DNA of 64,000 nt from Phoronis australis (Eukaryota > Phoronida > Phoronidae), in contig NMRA01000077.1 in the NCBI GenBank assembly GCA_002633005.1, positions 542,498-606,497 of the forward strand, written 5' to 3'. The position numbers and the translations under genes are program-made. Positions 9,323-24,100 of the stretch are shown here, piece by piece. Each line of letters starts with the position of its first letter. Within the stretch, counting starts at the first letter, position 1. The notes beneath the pieces are model-generated. The model was not told where the DNA came from. It ran no database searches and worked only from the letters and a program-made list of their open reading frames with translations.

Positions 9323-12300
9323 GTATTTGACTTCTTTTGTCATATATGATGTGTTATCGCTGCTAGTCATGAATGTTCTCTTGTAGTCCGCGCATATTTA
9401 ACTCATAACATGTTGCTTAAGTTCACACATATATTACTAGTTTCTATCAAAGTGTGAGTTCCCCTGATAGCAATGACACCCTCACCTGTTTTCACCTAGC
9501 TCCTACAATAATTTTCCTTTGTCCATCTTGTACAAATACATTGCCTAAGCATTTGTCTAAATTGGGTCAAGGATCACTATTTTGATCTGTTGTACTTTGA
9601 ACAGTTCTTCTGGAAAATATAAATGTCTGACAAATACTGTCACATCTTTTACATTTTTTACTTATGCTTCAAGTCATGTATTTTACTCAAGATTTATTTA
9701 CGTAGTGTTATATTTTTTGAGTTTGTTTTGGTTTACATTATATGTTAAAATCTATATTTTTGTTGCTATAGCTTTGGTCAGTGTACTGGCATCATCCACA
9801 CTTGCTGAATACTTACAAATTGAAATGAGCATTATTTCATTTCAGCTGAGCAAGTGGGTTTGCTCCAAATCTTCTGTTGATGGTGAAGGGAATCACAACC
9901 AACACATCACTGACAAATTAAAGGTGAGTGTGATTTTAACCTGTTCTAATCAAAATCATAAGTGTAATGTAACTACATTTGTCTGATTGTGCCGGTATAG
10001 GGCAGCCACTTTCTCTCTCTCTCTCTCTCTCCCTCTCCCTCTCCCTCTCCCTCTCCGTCTCCCTCTCCCTCTCCCTCTACCTGATCATTACATGAATTCT
10101 ATGTTTACAATATACGTGTCATTTAAAGACACCACATAACCATACCCTTTGCCCATCGCCACTACTTTGCTTATTAGTAAAGCTCCTGCAATCAATTTAA
10201 TTTTTACAATATATGAAAAATATTAGTAGTAAAAATATACTGCCAATTATAACCCAGTACATAATGCGCAATTAACTCGCTGTATGTCTTTGAATGATAG
10301 TAGGTTAGATTTGAATTTCAGATGCCTCTAGTTTCCTCAATTTTTAAGTGGAAAAAGGTAAAACTTCCCCCTTGGAAATGAGCCTGATTGAAACACCAGA
10401 CAGTGTAAATGTGGTTAGCATATGGCGTGATTATTACCCACAATGCTGCACATCCATGGAGCAGTTGGACTTTGCTACTTTGAAACAGTAAACTCTCAAC
10501 AATTAGCTCACAATATGGTAGTCAAGTGAAGTTTTATTTTTTTATGTTTGGTTTTTTTCATTAAATATGATTAGTACCAACCAAATGCATTGTTATTTAT
10601 ACCATAGCCACCGTCAGACATTGTTTTGAGAATTTGTGACATTCACAATGTTAGAGCCCATGAAAAATGAAAAAAGATCGATTGTGACAATACGTATTTT
10701 TGTATGAAATTGACGAAATTTTACTGTAATTGTTAATTTACATTAAAAGCGTTTCACCATTTGTCATTCTGATGGCAATAAAGTTTTGTTGTTTTTAGTT
10801 GCAATGCACACACAAAAAAATTGAAAAGCTGAATGAGGCGTCATGAATCATTCTTTTCTTGTCTGACTAGGAAGTGTGTTGTCACCCCTACCTTTTGGAA
10901 ATTTGGTTAATATTGCAATGTTATACCACTGCACAATAGGAGAGTAGAATCTGCGATGAAGATATATATCAGTATTCTCATTTTCAAAAGTGTGTTGAAG
11001 TCCATTATCCATAGTTAAGTGTAGATATTACAACTGACAGTGTGTTTCAGGACCTAGCTAGTATATATGAAAAGTCCAATGATCGATGGAGAGCACTGGG
11101 CTACCAGAAGGCAATAACTAGTTTGAAGAAACATCCAAAGCCTATAAGGTCTTGGGAGGTTAGTCATATGTTCACCATCATTTTTATAAATTTCTGCATT
11201 CTGGTTTTGGGGGATGGTGAAAAGTGTAATCTTTGAACCTAGGTAATACATGAATGTCCTTTTTATTTAAAAAAATAAATTTCAAAAATTGTTTCAAAAT
11301 GTGATACAAAAACTTTAATTTCAGGAAAAATATTTTATTTTGGCTTTTGTGTGTCGTGTGATTTTTAAAGCACAAGTAAGTAAAAAGACAAAAATGTTTG
11401 TGTGGAGTAATTTGTAACTGAGAGTGTGTGAGTGTATATAACAAGTATGCAGCCTCATCTTGAAACATTAATTATTTTTTCTCCTATTACATTGGCTGTA
11501 CTTCGGGAGCAAGTTTTTGGATATACAGAATTGATTTAGCACACAACACTTTTCATTGTTGGCAGTCGAACGAAACGGAATAAAGACTGTCAACAATGAA
11601 AAGTGTTGTTTGTTCAATTAATTCTGTATATCCTATTACATTTTGCATTTTTTATGTAGTGAGTTGCTGTTATAATTTTGATTACACTATGAGGAATTTA
11701 CTGATTGCCTCTGCAGCTAGATTCTCCTCTGCAAATTTGAGTTTTTCAGAAATTGATAATTTTAACTTGCCATTGGTCAAGACAAAATCTGAAGCCTTGT
11801 GGAAGACTTATAGACCTAAGTCACGTCGGCAGGAGGCGCATTCCAAAACGAGGCTCGCTACGATAGCTCCGATGGCTTATTGGCATACTGGTTGTATTCC
11901 GCGTTGCTCGAAACGGCTAGAAAAAATACGGACACTCAACTGTCTGTTTTACAATCCCTGAGGACATTGAGATTCGGAAGCATACGTTCGGCCGTTGCCA
12001 TACGCCGCGACGAAGGAAATATGGCCGTGTATCGAAAAGTTAGATCATATTTTGTCACATCTCGGTTGCCGAGCAAAATAGCAACGACCGGAGAATCTTT
12101 AGCCAGCCATGCTTTGTTCATGACTAGGGGTTGAAACATGATGCATTTTTCTTCCCAAAAAAGGACAGGGCCCTCAATTCCTAGATTTTGGGACTGGATA
12201 TTGGCCCTATTCCCTCTCAAAAATATTGAAAATCCCCTGAAATTCCCTCCACGAGGCCTAAAAACTCTCCTAGAGATTGAAAATTTCTCTCCGAAGTTCA

Positions 12301-15300
12301 AATTACCTGTAACTACACAAGTGACAATTTGAAAGAGCACAAAATGTTACTTGAGACAGAGCCTGTGAGAGCATGCAACAGGACGGGGTGCTGATCGGGA
12401 GGTAGATTTTGCTCGGGCTGTGCTCGTTTTGAATTTTTTTTAATTTAAAAAATGGTCAAATAAATTGTCATGTATGAGCCTGGTTTTTTATTTTAATAAA
12501 AATATATTTAATAACATCAGATATTCTTTCAGATGAATGACAAATCAACTGTTAGTCCCTGTAGTCTCTACCTCACCAGGACCTAGGCTATGCCTGATGT
12601 TAATATTCTTGATCAACAAATTAAACCTGATGTGACTAATTTTACATGACAGCAAAATGCTATAAGCCACCACTGTTGAGTATATCTTCAACTCGTCAAC
12701 AGTACAAGCAGATGCTTTGTAGAAAGCATTTTTATCAACAATTTACAAGAAGAAACGTAACCCTGCATTCAGCATAATACCTAATCCATAACACTATGAT
12801 CGCCATAGTTTGGTCATATCTACTTTTCATGTTTTGAACCTAGTTTTCTGAAAAAACTTATACCCTTTCGTCAGACAACTTTTTGATGCGTTGACTTGTT
12901 CTCTAATATATTTTTCTACGTCTCTGAGATTAATTATCGACACATTTTTAAGATTTAATATCCAGGTTGGACTCGAAAGACCGTCCATTTAACTCGCGCA
13001 ATGTCAACTTCAGTTTTGTTTATCGCAGTGAGCCTCGCTTTGGATTTTAATGTCCGCCGCGTGAATTAGGTCTATAGTGGTCATATCTTTGGCTGTATCA
13101 GCAATTGTTCATATTTGATAGCCATGTTGAGTCCATCTTAATACATCTTGAAACACTTTATTAGTATTTTTTTTCAAGTTTCTGTGACTGGGTGTAATTA
13201 TTAGGTTAAATATGTATGGGCAGTTCTGTGACTGAGGTGTAATTATTAGGTTAAATATGGACGGGCTGTTCTGAACTAATATTAAGGAGCCATAAAAATG
13301 ATTGATGTTTTTAATTTTAAAATGTATAAAGCTATTAAATTGAGCAAGTCATTTAAATACCTTACCAATGCTTCAAATCCACCTAGTATTTGATGGTAAC
13401 CTCTTAAAACGGAAACTAACAAATATTAATAATCAATATTGGAAGGAATTTTTTGAAATGCTTAGCTTTTATATTTCCAGAATGGAGCTAACAAATCAGC
13501 CCATGGTGTGATAAGTTTAAGGTCAAGGAAAAAAGTATCTTTTTGTAAAATTTACTTTATATTGAGGGTTTTATTTATTAAAGACTTGTTTAGTTGAATC
13601 CTCAAATGGCAAAATACTAAAGTATAATTATCTTGTAAACAATTTAGGAGTTAAAACAAACTGTATGGAGTGTAACAGCATGTGTTCTGTACTTTGTAAA
13701 TATCAAATCAAATGTTCTATTTTCATATTATTTATGTAGTGTGTTCCCAATTTTTTAAATAAACTTCAGAGAAGTGGGAGAGGATCACGACATATTTACC
13801 AACTTTTTAACTTTGTTCAACAAAACTTAAAAGCAGAATTAAAATGGTCATCTGAATTTGGTTGGATGGAAATTTTATCTGGAAAGATGTCTATTCTAAT
13901 AAATCAAAAATTTAGATGGCTCCAGTTTAGACTGTCCATAAGTTCCTCCTGGATAGTTATAAACATTGAGGAAGATAATTGCTTTTTGTAAAGAGTCAGC
14001 TGACACACTAAAACTGCTGTCTTAAAAAGATTTAATTTTAATAGTTAGCAACCTAAAACTGCTATTTTGTTTCTGTTTGGGATGCAATTTATGTCTAGTT
14101 ATTTAGTAAATGTAGATGAAAAAACTTGATAACGCTTTTTTGAATTTGGTCAGGGATTTCTACAGCGGTGAAAAATATAGACTGTGAGAACTCATTGTAT
14201 GTAGTAATTTTATGAAAAGTGGCAACAGTTTAATTATTAATTTATTAATGAATTAACGAGTGGGATACTGCGTGATTGTGTGAGTGAATGAGTTTGAATG
14301 TCACTATAGACCGGTTTCATATTTCTTCAATCAGGACATTTGAAGTGTTCGTTTTTTAATAAATAATTGCCTTTGCTCCATTTTCATTGTTTGTGGCTTC
14401 AGTATAATGTAACATACAGTGTTTTCTTTCCAGGAAGCTTTTGCGTTACCTGGTGTTGGTAAGCGGCTGGCTGACAAAATCTGGGAAATTGTGCAGAGTG
14501 GTCAACTGTGCAAATTGGAAGAGCTGAACGCCGACAGTGAAACCCGAACTATCAAAATGTTCACAGACATTTGGGGTGTGGGTCCTACTACTGCACAGCA
14601 GTGGTTACAGCAGGTAAAGGGGGTGCACCTCACTGTCATGAAACCACTAGTTTTCAGACTCGTGTCAAGACCTCCATTGGATGGAATGTTGGATAACTGG
14701 GGCCTCGCCCGTCTGTTTCGTCATCGTTATCATTCACACATCTTTCTGCTCCAGTCTTAGTGAGAGAGAACAACTATTGATGCAGAGAAGACGGTGGAAA
14801 TCTGTTGACACGCTCCATCACGTAATAGAGACTCAGATTATAATCTTTCCGCCATCTACCAGAGCTTGTTGCCGACTACCCGATAGACAGTGATGACATA
14901 ACAGACACAAGCAAGGCCCCAGTTACCTGCCATTCCCACCCAATGAAGGTCTCGAGATGAGACCAAAAGCTAATGCTTTCTATAAACTTCATGGCTCTGA
15001 AAGGTAACTTTACACTGCTCGACCATCATGAAATTTTACAAAATTTCCTACTGAGGTGATCACAGCTGATGTAGATTTTTGGACAGGTCCACTTCTGTGA
15101 GATCCCCAAGTGGAAAATTTAGTGTTATGCTTATGCCTCAGTATGTACCAAGTGTCTTGATGGATCTTCGTGAAGTGAGGTATATGTGTTTCAACTGGGA
15201 AGAGTATACCTGACATTTATTTTTGGACAATTCTTACTACTGTGGAACCCCTAGTGGCAGTTTAAGTTTTTGTTGCTGATGGCTATATCTGGATGTTTAC

Positions 15301-18113
15301 AAAATTTTTCAAATACGTTTCTATCAGGGAGGCAATAGAATTTGTCTTGTTTCAGACAGATTGAAGTTATGCTGCCCCCCCTCCCCCCCACTCCTAGTAG
15401 GCTTTTTATTTACATTACATGATACTAACAGATACTACTAGAAGCATACCCTTTGCTGTACAGTTATTGACTCATTCTGTTAAGTTACCTATAAATACCC
15501 TGTGCATAGGATTGCCTTCAGTTTAGTCAGTGTGGTATCAGCTGCTTGTGCATTATTAACATACCAAGATGAGCATAAAAGCAATGAGTTTGTGTGATGT
15601 GCTTTTGATTGCATTATCAGTTTTAGGAACTCATATTTTTGTAAAGTAAGGAATAAGCTCTCCGCCTTTAAAAGTATCACTTTAGCATTTGTTGTTTATG
15701 GACATATTCATTCATGAGAAATTGTACAGTAACTGTAAATTTGACTTTGTTGTGAAGATTGATCCCATTATGTTTTTGTCCACATATTTGTAGTTTTATT
15801 GGGCACATCGCTAGAATGGCCACTTCATGATAAAACAAGAATGAGGCACTCTATTAAACACAAAATACATCCTATGAGCTGTCAGCTTCATGTTCACTGT
15901 AGTATAATCTTAGAAAACAACAAGTGTGAACTTGCTGTATTTCATGACTTGATTTTTTACATCAAAACTTTCAATGCTCGGTGTTGTATGAAACGGGATA
16001 TCCTAAAGTAAAAGTTAGTAGCATTGTATTTAGCGCAGTGTATCAAAGAATTCATTACTAACTGTTATTGTTTATTTGTATTGTTGTCTGTCATTTTTAT
16101 GCGCCCACATATTTATATGTGGACGCATTATGCCGTCATCTGGTGGCCATTTTTTGCCGTTTTCAAATCTGTTTTTGGCGTCACCCCCTTGATCAACCAA
16201 ATCATTCTAGTGATGGTTTTGAAAATTGGCCTGTACGTTTTCAGTGTGGAGAGGACGTTTGATGATGGCGACTGACTACTGTGGCGCCTCCTAGTGGTAG
16301 TTTTGTTTTATTTTGCACCCATAGCTCTATCTCCAAAATCCACTGCAGGATCTTTATTAAATTTAATAGTGAATTTATATGAAGATAACAGACGACGACT
16401 TTCAGACGGATGGAATGGACGTTGTGCCCGTAAGTGTAAATTACATGTTGTTCTGTTTTCCTTTGTTTCTTTGAAGTTCCTTGACAGATTTTTATGAAAT
16501 ATGGCATGTTCCCGTTTTTGGATGGATTGTACGTTTTTGCTCCGTCTAGTGGCCATTTTTATGATACAAGTAAATAACCCCATTTGCGATGCATTCGTGG
16601 GCGCATTTCAACGCTCCGCGATGCTCTTGTTATTTTTGAGATTACAATGGTTTTAAATTTTATGTATTTGTTCTTCAGGGTTACCGCACATTAGATGACT
16701 TGCGCAACAAGACTGACTTAACTCACAATCAAAAGGTTGGCCTCAAGTACTACGATGAATTCTTAGAGAGAATGTTGAGGACTGAAGCTGCAGAGATTGA
16801 AAAAGTGGTCAGTCATTTGTTCCAAATGCTGTTGCTGAAAAATACAGTTTTGTCAAGTACCTGCCAATGCTGTTGAAATATATGTCAAACTACACATGTC
16901 ATAGCGCACGTGTCATAGCGCTTGTGTCATAGCGCACGCGTCATAGTGCACGTGTCGTAGCGCACGTGTCGTAGCGCACGTGTCATAGCGCACGTGTCAT
17001 AGCGCACGTGTCATAGCGCTCGCGTCATAGCGCACGCGTCATAGCGCACGCGTCATAGCGCACGCGTCGTAGCGCACGTGTCGTAGCGCACGCGTCGTAG
17101 CGCACGCGTCGTAGCGCACGCGTCATAGCGCACGCGTCATAGCGCACGCGTCATAGCACACGTGTCATCGTGCACATGTCATAGTCCCAGTTGTTGCACC
17201 AACTGGATATTTTTGAGGCCTTCAGTGCAGCAACCAAAGCTAATAACAGACCTATATAAAAACATGTATCATGTATACTTCAACATTTTGCACTTGATAT
17301 CAAAGATGCAATAACCATTTCCATTAATGAATAATACTGACTATTTTTGGAGACCTCAACTCAGCTCACAACCTTTGTGGCCTGTCTAAGTTAACCCAGC
17401 TCCAAAGCACTGGGTAATTGTTGGAACGTATTCCCTGAATTCAAGAGTGGATGTTAAAAACCCTAAAAATCAAGAAAAGGCACATATTTTGATGGAAAAT
17501 TCATTGTTAAATAAGCAGGGTTGTCATAGCCCATAACACGGATAGTCCATGGCTGAATTAAGAGGTATGTGGTACAAAGTAAAATATTTAGATTATTGCA
17601 TTTTATTAAATGCGTCATATTGTTTAATGCATTTGGTTTTCATTCTCTTTGAAAGCTGCCAGATTATTCACGCTTATTCGGGTGCAGGAAATAAATGTTT
17701 AGTGACCATAACCACGAATGCTCATGAGAGCAAAATTTGAAGTGTTGGGTTAGCTTGTCTCTCTGTAATAATCACGTGTAACCTACCATGAACAAAGTCA
17801 CATAAGACCAGGTTGTTTTTACTTGTAGTTTCTGTGACCTGACGTGACTATGACTGTGTTGAACACATCACAAAGTCACATAAGACCAGGTTGTTTTTAC
17901 TTGTAGTTTCTGTGACCTGACGTGACTACGACTGTGTTGAACACATCACATCGATATAAGAAAAACGTTTTTTCATTTGACTGCTTTCAACAGATTTTTC
18001 ATACTAGTAACAAATCTGGAAAATATCTTCCAGCGCAAAGTGGTTGTTTTTTAAATATTTATTTGCTTTTTGCATAGTTGCATACATACGATGAATGAGA
18101 CGAGAACGCACAA

Positions 18114-18158
<45 letters not shown>

Positions 18159-21100
18159 CATAAAAAGAGCTTTTTCATTACATTTATCAGTACATGACAT
18201 TTTTCAAAAGAATACATTTCTGAGTATCCATTTCATGTTCCTTGTGATTACAAAAAGTATTTATATTTAAAGTGGAACTTGCAAGCTTATTCCTTATCTC
18301 TGTAATTGCTTAGCCAAATTAGTTAGAAACACAACATACAGCAACGATGTGAATATGAAGTATGTTGAAAATTGCCAAATGTTTTTAAGAACGAGTTTTG
18401 TGGCGATAATGATCTCCCACAGATCACTGAACAGTGTCCAATAAGTATCATGACGTGGTGCTGGGAAATAACACTGTATGATGTGAGCCCACAAGGTACG
18501 TCATTAGTGCAAAGGCCACCTATTGGCAGAATTTTTTGTTTTCACAGTTACACGTTATCAGTGAATAAAACTGCACTTTGTTGTAGCTTAGATTATGTTA
18601 AAATAGCATTGTTGTTTAGTTCCGGCTACACTAGCATGGGTAGGGCATACAAATACATGTTTAAAGGATTCTTTCTGATTCTACAACTGTAAATATTTTT
18701 TTACATTGCAACAATACGTAGTTAATGACTTAGTTGTCTTTTTAACTATATTCTGAAAATTAGTATCTTTTTATTTATAGCTAAATGTAAACCCTTCTTA
18801 GCCAATCACCAAGCACTAACATCTGATAGAAAATTCCCATACACATTACATTAAAAAATACATGTTCTAGAGTTTCTCTAAATTACAGAAAGTACAATTT
18901 TCACAGTCAGTCATATTTATTTTTAACAAGAACGAATTGGTAGTCTAAATCCTGTGTAATATTCTGTATTGCAGCCATAGTAATGAAGAGTCCAGTGTAC
19001 ATTTAAAGGGAGTTAAATAGTATTTTTCCATGTGTCATCATCTACATGAAAACCCTTTGTCAAAAGTGGTTGTTGTGTTGTTTACCGCCTACACTCATAG
19101 ACAGCAAACATCTCATCAATATTGTGGTTTGCACCCCAAGGTGCATTTGGCCGAATTGTTCACAAATGTCACACATCTCCATTCTTTTAAAGATCCTAAC
19201 CACCTCACTATCGACACCAGTTGTGAGGTAGGCCTCTCGTGAGTATTCGTTAGCAATGCTAAAAAGCATAATTTAGTTCAACCATGACAAAATTACTGAC
19301 AGAACTTTTAAGAAAGCTTGCTTGTTTCAGGGTTTGTCAGGAGTAATAATTATAAACAAAACACCGCGTTGTTTGACACTTGAAGACAGTGGAGTATTTT
19401 CATCTTCAAGGTAGTGGAAGCGTCAAGAACACTGCAGCCGGGCATTGTGGGAATGGCATGTGGCTCGTACAGACGCGGACGAGAGACCTGCGGTGACGTG
19501 GATGTCCTGATTACTCATCCTGATGGGGTATCACATGAAGGCCTGTTCACCAAACTACTTGATCATCTTCACAACATTGGTACATGCGAGAATCAGGGGG
19601 GGGATTCTCTTTCACTCAGATAATGTATTGGTTGTGTTAATGCAATCCCAAAATCCGTGAGTACTCAATATTAAATGATGAAAAACCCAATCCCGACCCA
19701 ATGCCACAATGGCTACTTCTTTCTGCCGTGACAATACCACTATGGCCAGAAAGGACAAAACACTCACCTAGGGTAACACTTGAGACTGAAAACTGCATAT
19801 CCGTAACGTCATAACTGAGTGGGTATAATACCAACACAAATTGGTGACCTGTCCTAAATCGTTCATAGAACAAAAGCAATGATGTTTATCTATTCATACA
19901 GCAACCATTCTCTGCCTTTTTAAAAATTATCTAGCCATGACGTTGCTAGTCAATTGATAAAAGAATAAAAAATGACCTGCCATTCACAACAGTTGACAAG
20001 GAAATAGCTAATCAGTGGAAAATCAGAGACCCATGCAGGACTTACTTTTCTGCAACTGCTTTCAAGAGCGTGATACAAGGGACTATGGTGTTACGCAGAT
20101 GCTATTAATTCAAACTGTTCCAGGTGCATGATATGAAGGGCTACATTTAAATTCATCGGATAAAAACCAATATTGCTACTTGTGGGCTAGTGGTCTCGCT
20201 GGCCAATAGTATTTGAGCTCGTCTGTCACTAAGCCCCTCTGTAAGAAAAGTATTAGAGTCCTGTGGAGTTTACCTGTCTGAACATTTAGATGTCATGACA
20301 TTTAGTGTTTAGGCAGGGAACCAGCCAGCTGCAGAATGTTGTACTTGAAGAAACAGTATTGATCACCCTTGAACATTCGTTGATCTAAGGTAGTGTGATA
20401 GTTGCCGTGCTGGTATAATTATTAGCATACTAGTTACATAGTGTGGCATGGACATGTTTATTTATTAAATATTGATGGATCTGTTAAAGTTCAACATTCC
20501 CATGATGAGGTAACAAGATGGATTGTTTGAGTAAATTTACTATTTTTGTGTGCTTTGTTAGGTTGTTCATTTGGGTGAATTTTGGACTGAGTCTGGATTT
20601 TGTGAAGGCTACTTGCAGTAGCTTTATGTATCAATGCTTAGTGTTGGAATTTACCTGTACACCTTATGCAACTAGCCGAAGTGGGTCAGGATCTTTCTTT
20701 TTAATCTTTAAACAGTGAGGTGCAGGTTTCAAAGTGCAATCGGACACTGACCAAAATCAGTTATGCTATTTGTTGCCAAATATTAATTTTCCGATTAGGG
20801 TCACTACTTACAGTTAGATCGCATCTAAAATGTGTTTTTTCATTCATTTATTAAAAATGGTTCCTTTCTCCCTTGTCATTTTAGGGTTCCTGACTGAGGA
20901 CTTAGTAGCTCAGAAAGACAATGGTAACCAGGTGAAATACCTGGGTGTGTGTAAATTACCTGGTCAGCATACAAAGGTTTGTGCTGAATTCTTTAAACTT
21001 CGAGGGGTTCTATGTAACAGGAGAAAGGCATAGTCTAATAGCGGACTTTTCATATTGGTGCTCTTTAGAGTAACAAGAGCATAACAATGACTTCTGCTTG

Positions 21101-24100
21101 ATCCCAAATCAGGTTCAGTGGACAGAAATTCAATTACAAAATAGTGAAACAAAGGAATAGATCCCTCTGTCAGCCCCTCCCATTGTTCGATTAGGTTAAG
21201 TTCACTAATTTAACCAAGGGGAGCAATTTAGCATTTGAAGTTTTTACAAAATTTTGTGTTTGGATCAATCAGTGTGGTCTGACAATGGTTGCACCATTGT
21301 ATGCTCCCAGGGAGTTCAGAAAGATTAGGATTGATCAGGTCCATATCCAGGTAATAATTTTTGAAGTGCTTAGCAACTTACAAAGCTACGTGAATCTAGA
21401 CTAGTTATTTTTGTTGTTTTTTTGTTTGTCATTGAGTGAGTCCACAACGTCATGCTAAACTAGTGCCTATGGTTTGCAAGAAGCACTTTAAACATCCATA
21501 CTACCACTGCTTGCGACTTCAGAATGGTATTCCTCACACTACATTGTATTATTTACAGCACCGCCGTCTGGATATAATCATTGTTCCCTACTCAGAGTTT
21601 GCCTGCGCACAGATGTACTTCACAGGATCAGCTCATTTTAATCGCTCTATGAGGAATTTGTGCAAACAGAGAGGAATGTCGCTGTCAGAGCATTCACTCA
21701 ACTCTGGAGTCATCAGGAAGGTTGGCATCCTTTCTTAGAAACCCACCTTCCGTCACATAAGCAAATTTTTATTTAAACCCCCTACGTTTATGAAATTGCT
21801 CTCGTGAATTTGAAGGTGATATCAGAGCTTTAAAAGAATTAAGAGCTCATTATTGCTTGAGATCAGGCTCTGCAAGTTGGCTTGTCATGGTGTGTCATTG
21901 TTATTGTTTGAGATCACGCTCTGCAAGTTGACTTGTCATGGTGTGTCATTGTTATTGTTTGAGATCAAGCTTTGCAAGTTGACTTGTCATGGCGTGTCAT
22001 TGTTATTGTTTGAGATCAAGCTCTGCAAGTTGGCTTGTCATGGCGTGTCATTGTTATTGTCTGAGATCAGGCTCTGCAAGTTGGCTTGTCATGGCGTGTC
22101 ATTGTTATTGTTTGAGATCAAGCTCTGCAAGTTGGCTTGTCAAAGCGTGTTATTTTATGCGCTGAGCATGCTCAAGGAATAATGATCTCCCAGTTTGTCT
22201 CCATATTAATACATAAAAATGGTTCCAGGTGATCAGTGCAATGGGTCCACCTGAGCGGCTTGCACACATCTGTTAGAACGTGTACCAGACCACTTGCAAT
22301 TATTTTTTTCAAAGCCAGTAAGGAACAAATGGAAACCAAATTGATGATAAGTAGTCTAAATTAAAAGGTTCACTTCTTGTACGGAGCATGGGTTTATCAA
22401 CACTTTTATCACTGTAATCATAGACTGGTTAACCCTTATATCTGGTAAAAAAATTCTGATGTTGTAATAGCAATGTTGGTAACAACCATCAAAAGAATGA
22501 GATATCACCTGCCACTGATTTGAAGCTGGCCAATGCCAACAGTCCAAGCTTTTCATTACTTGCCCTGATCGAGTGATCTATTTAGTTTCATGTGGACGAA
22601 GATTCTTGCGAGAAAAGCGAGATCTCGCAAGACCCTGTAAAATGATCCGAGTGAAATGTGTTTTACATGTCTGGTCAAGACCTTAGTAGTGTAAATGGTG
22701 GCCACGGAAGTAGATTGGTTTTTGAGGTTGGGATGTTAAATTGTGGGATTGAATTCGTAAAGTATGGGATTGATCAGTGTTTCCATTTTGTAAGCAAAGA
22801 TTTTTTGTTGAAAGTACAAGCCAATGTCTTGGGATCTACAGAACACAGCAAGCCTGTTTGGAATCGAATCATTGTCCATCACATTGTGGAGAAGTTTTGG
22901 CAATCTTTTTGTGTGGTTGAGTAACATGCTTCTGGATAATGTGTTAGGCTATGTGCCTGCTCTACATTGAATATTGGTTATTTTTTGTATGTTCATTCCT
23001 TCAGAAAAAAAAAACAGGTTGTGCAAAGGATAAATTGTTCCTGCCTTGCGTGACATCTCAAAATTGCTTCACTACATTGTTAAGTTGGATGAATGCTGCA
23101 AGTAAAGGTTCATTTTCTGTGTTCTGCACTAAACTTATAGGTCATTGTTTTTATGGTTGTTCCTTTTACTAATTCCCTTTAATGTGATTCATGTTTTCCA
23201 AGTGTATCTAAGCAATTCCCAATGTTAAAGAAAATGTACTATTCATTTTTAAAAGCATTGTCATTAAATATTTTTATAGTTTTCTCGGAGTGAAAAATAT
23301 CTAAACCATTCACCTCTGTTTGTGTTTGTTTTTGTGATGAGAACAAAACCATGTGTGTACAAACTGGTACATGCTGCCATTAGGTGTTGGTAGAATTTCA
23401 CATAGTGTGGATAGGTCTTTGTATTATGAGAAAAATCTTACCTTTTACACCTTTTGAAATATCAGTAAAGTTTAAGGTTTCTCATTTTGATTGGCCAAAA
23501 ATTCACCAAATTAATCAGTCAGAGAATAAAAACAATCAGTATTACCTGTTTACTCTTTTAACACATACCTGTAGATGCTTGGCTTTTGGTCACAGTATTT
23601 TGTTGGTCCTCTTTGTAGTTTTGTATAGTACAATGACCTATATTGGTTTATTCTGATATTTAAATTTACATTGTGTGCTATTAATGTAATATGATTATTA
23701 TCTTGGGACATCTGTTCCACACAATGGCAAGTGTTAAATGTTTTGATTTAATGTTGTGACATGTTGTAAGGTGTGTTCACACTTCTTGTTAACTATGGGC
23801 TATATATGTATGTATGTATATATGTATGTATGTATGTATGCATGTATGTATGTATGCATATGCATAGATATGCATGTGCATATATTTAATTTTGAAATTG
23901 CCCATCTTAGCACATGGAAGCAGCGCTCAGTGTGACTTAGCTGCATAATTTTTCACAGGGATTCTTGAACATTAAGGCTTTGCATTTAATCTAACTAATT
24001 ATTGGGATGTAGAAAGCAATATCATGAATAAAACCTTAATGTCTAGCAGATAATTGTCAAATTTTCATGACTAGGAAAGGCATAGACTGCTGACCCGAAT

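Noticed and set aside
11936-12340. 134-codon minus-strand frame
   Set aside because: No recognisable motif; it overlaps open frames on the other strand in a GC-richer patch of POLL intron 3, with no splice or conservation support.
21853-22182. 109-codon frame with a 17-residue repeat
   Set aside because: Produced by the 51-bp minisatellite whose length is a multiple of three; it sits in POLL intron 8 without splice sites.
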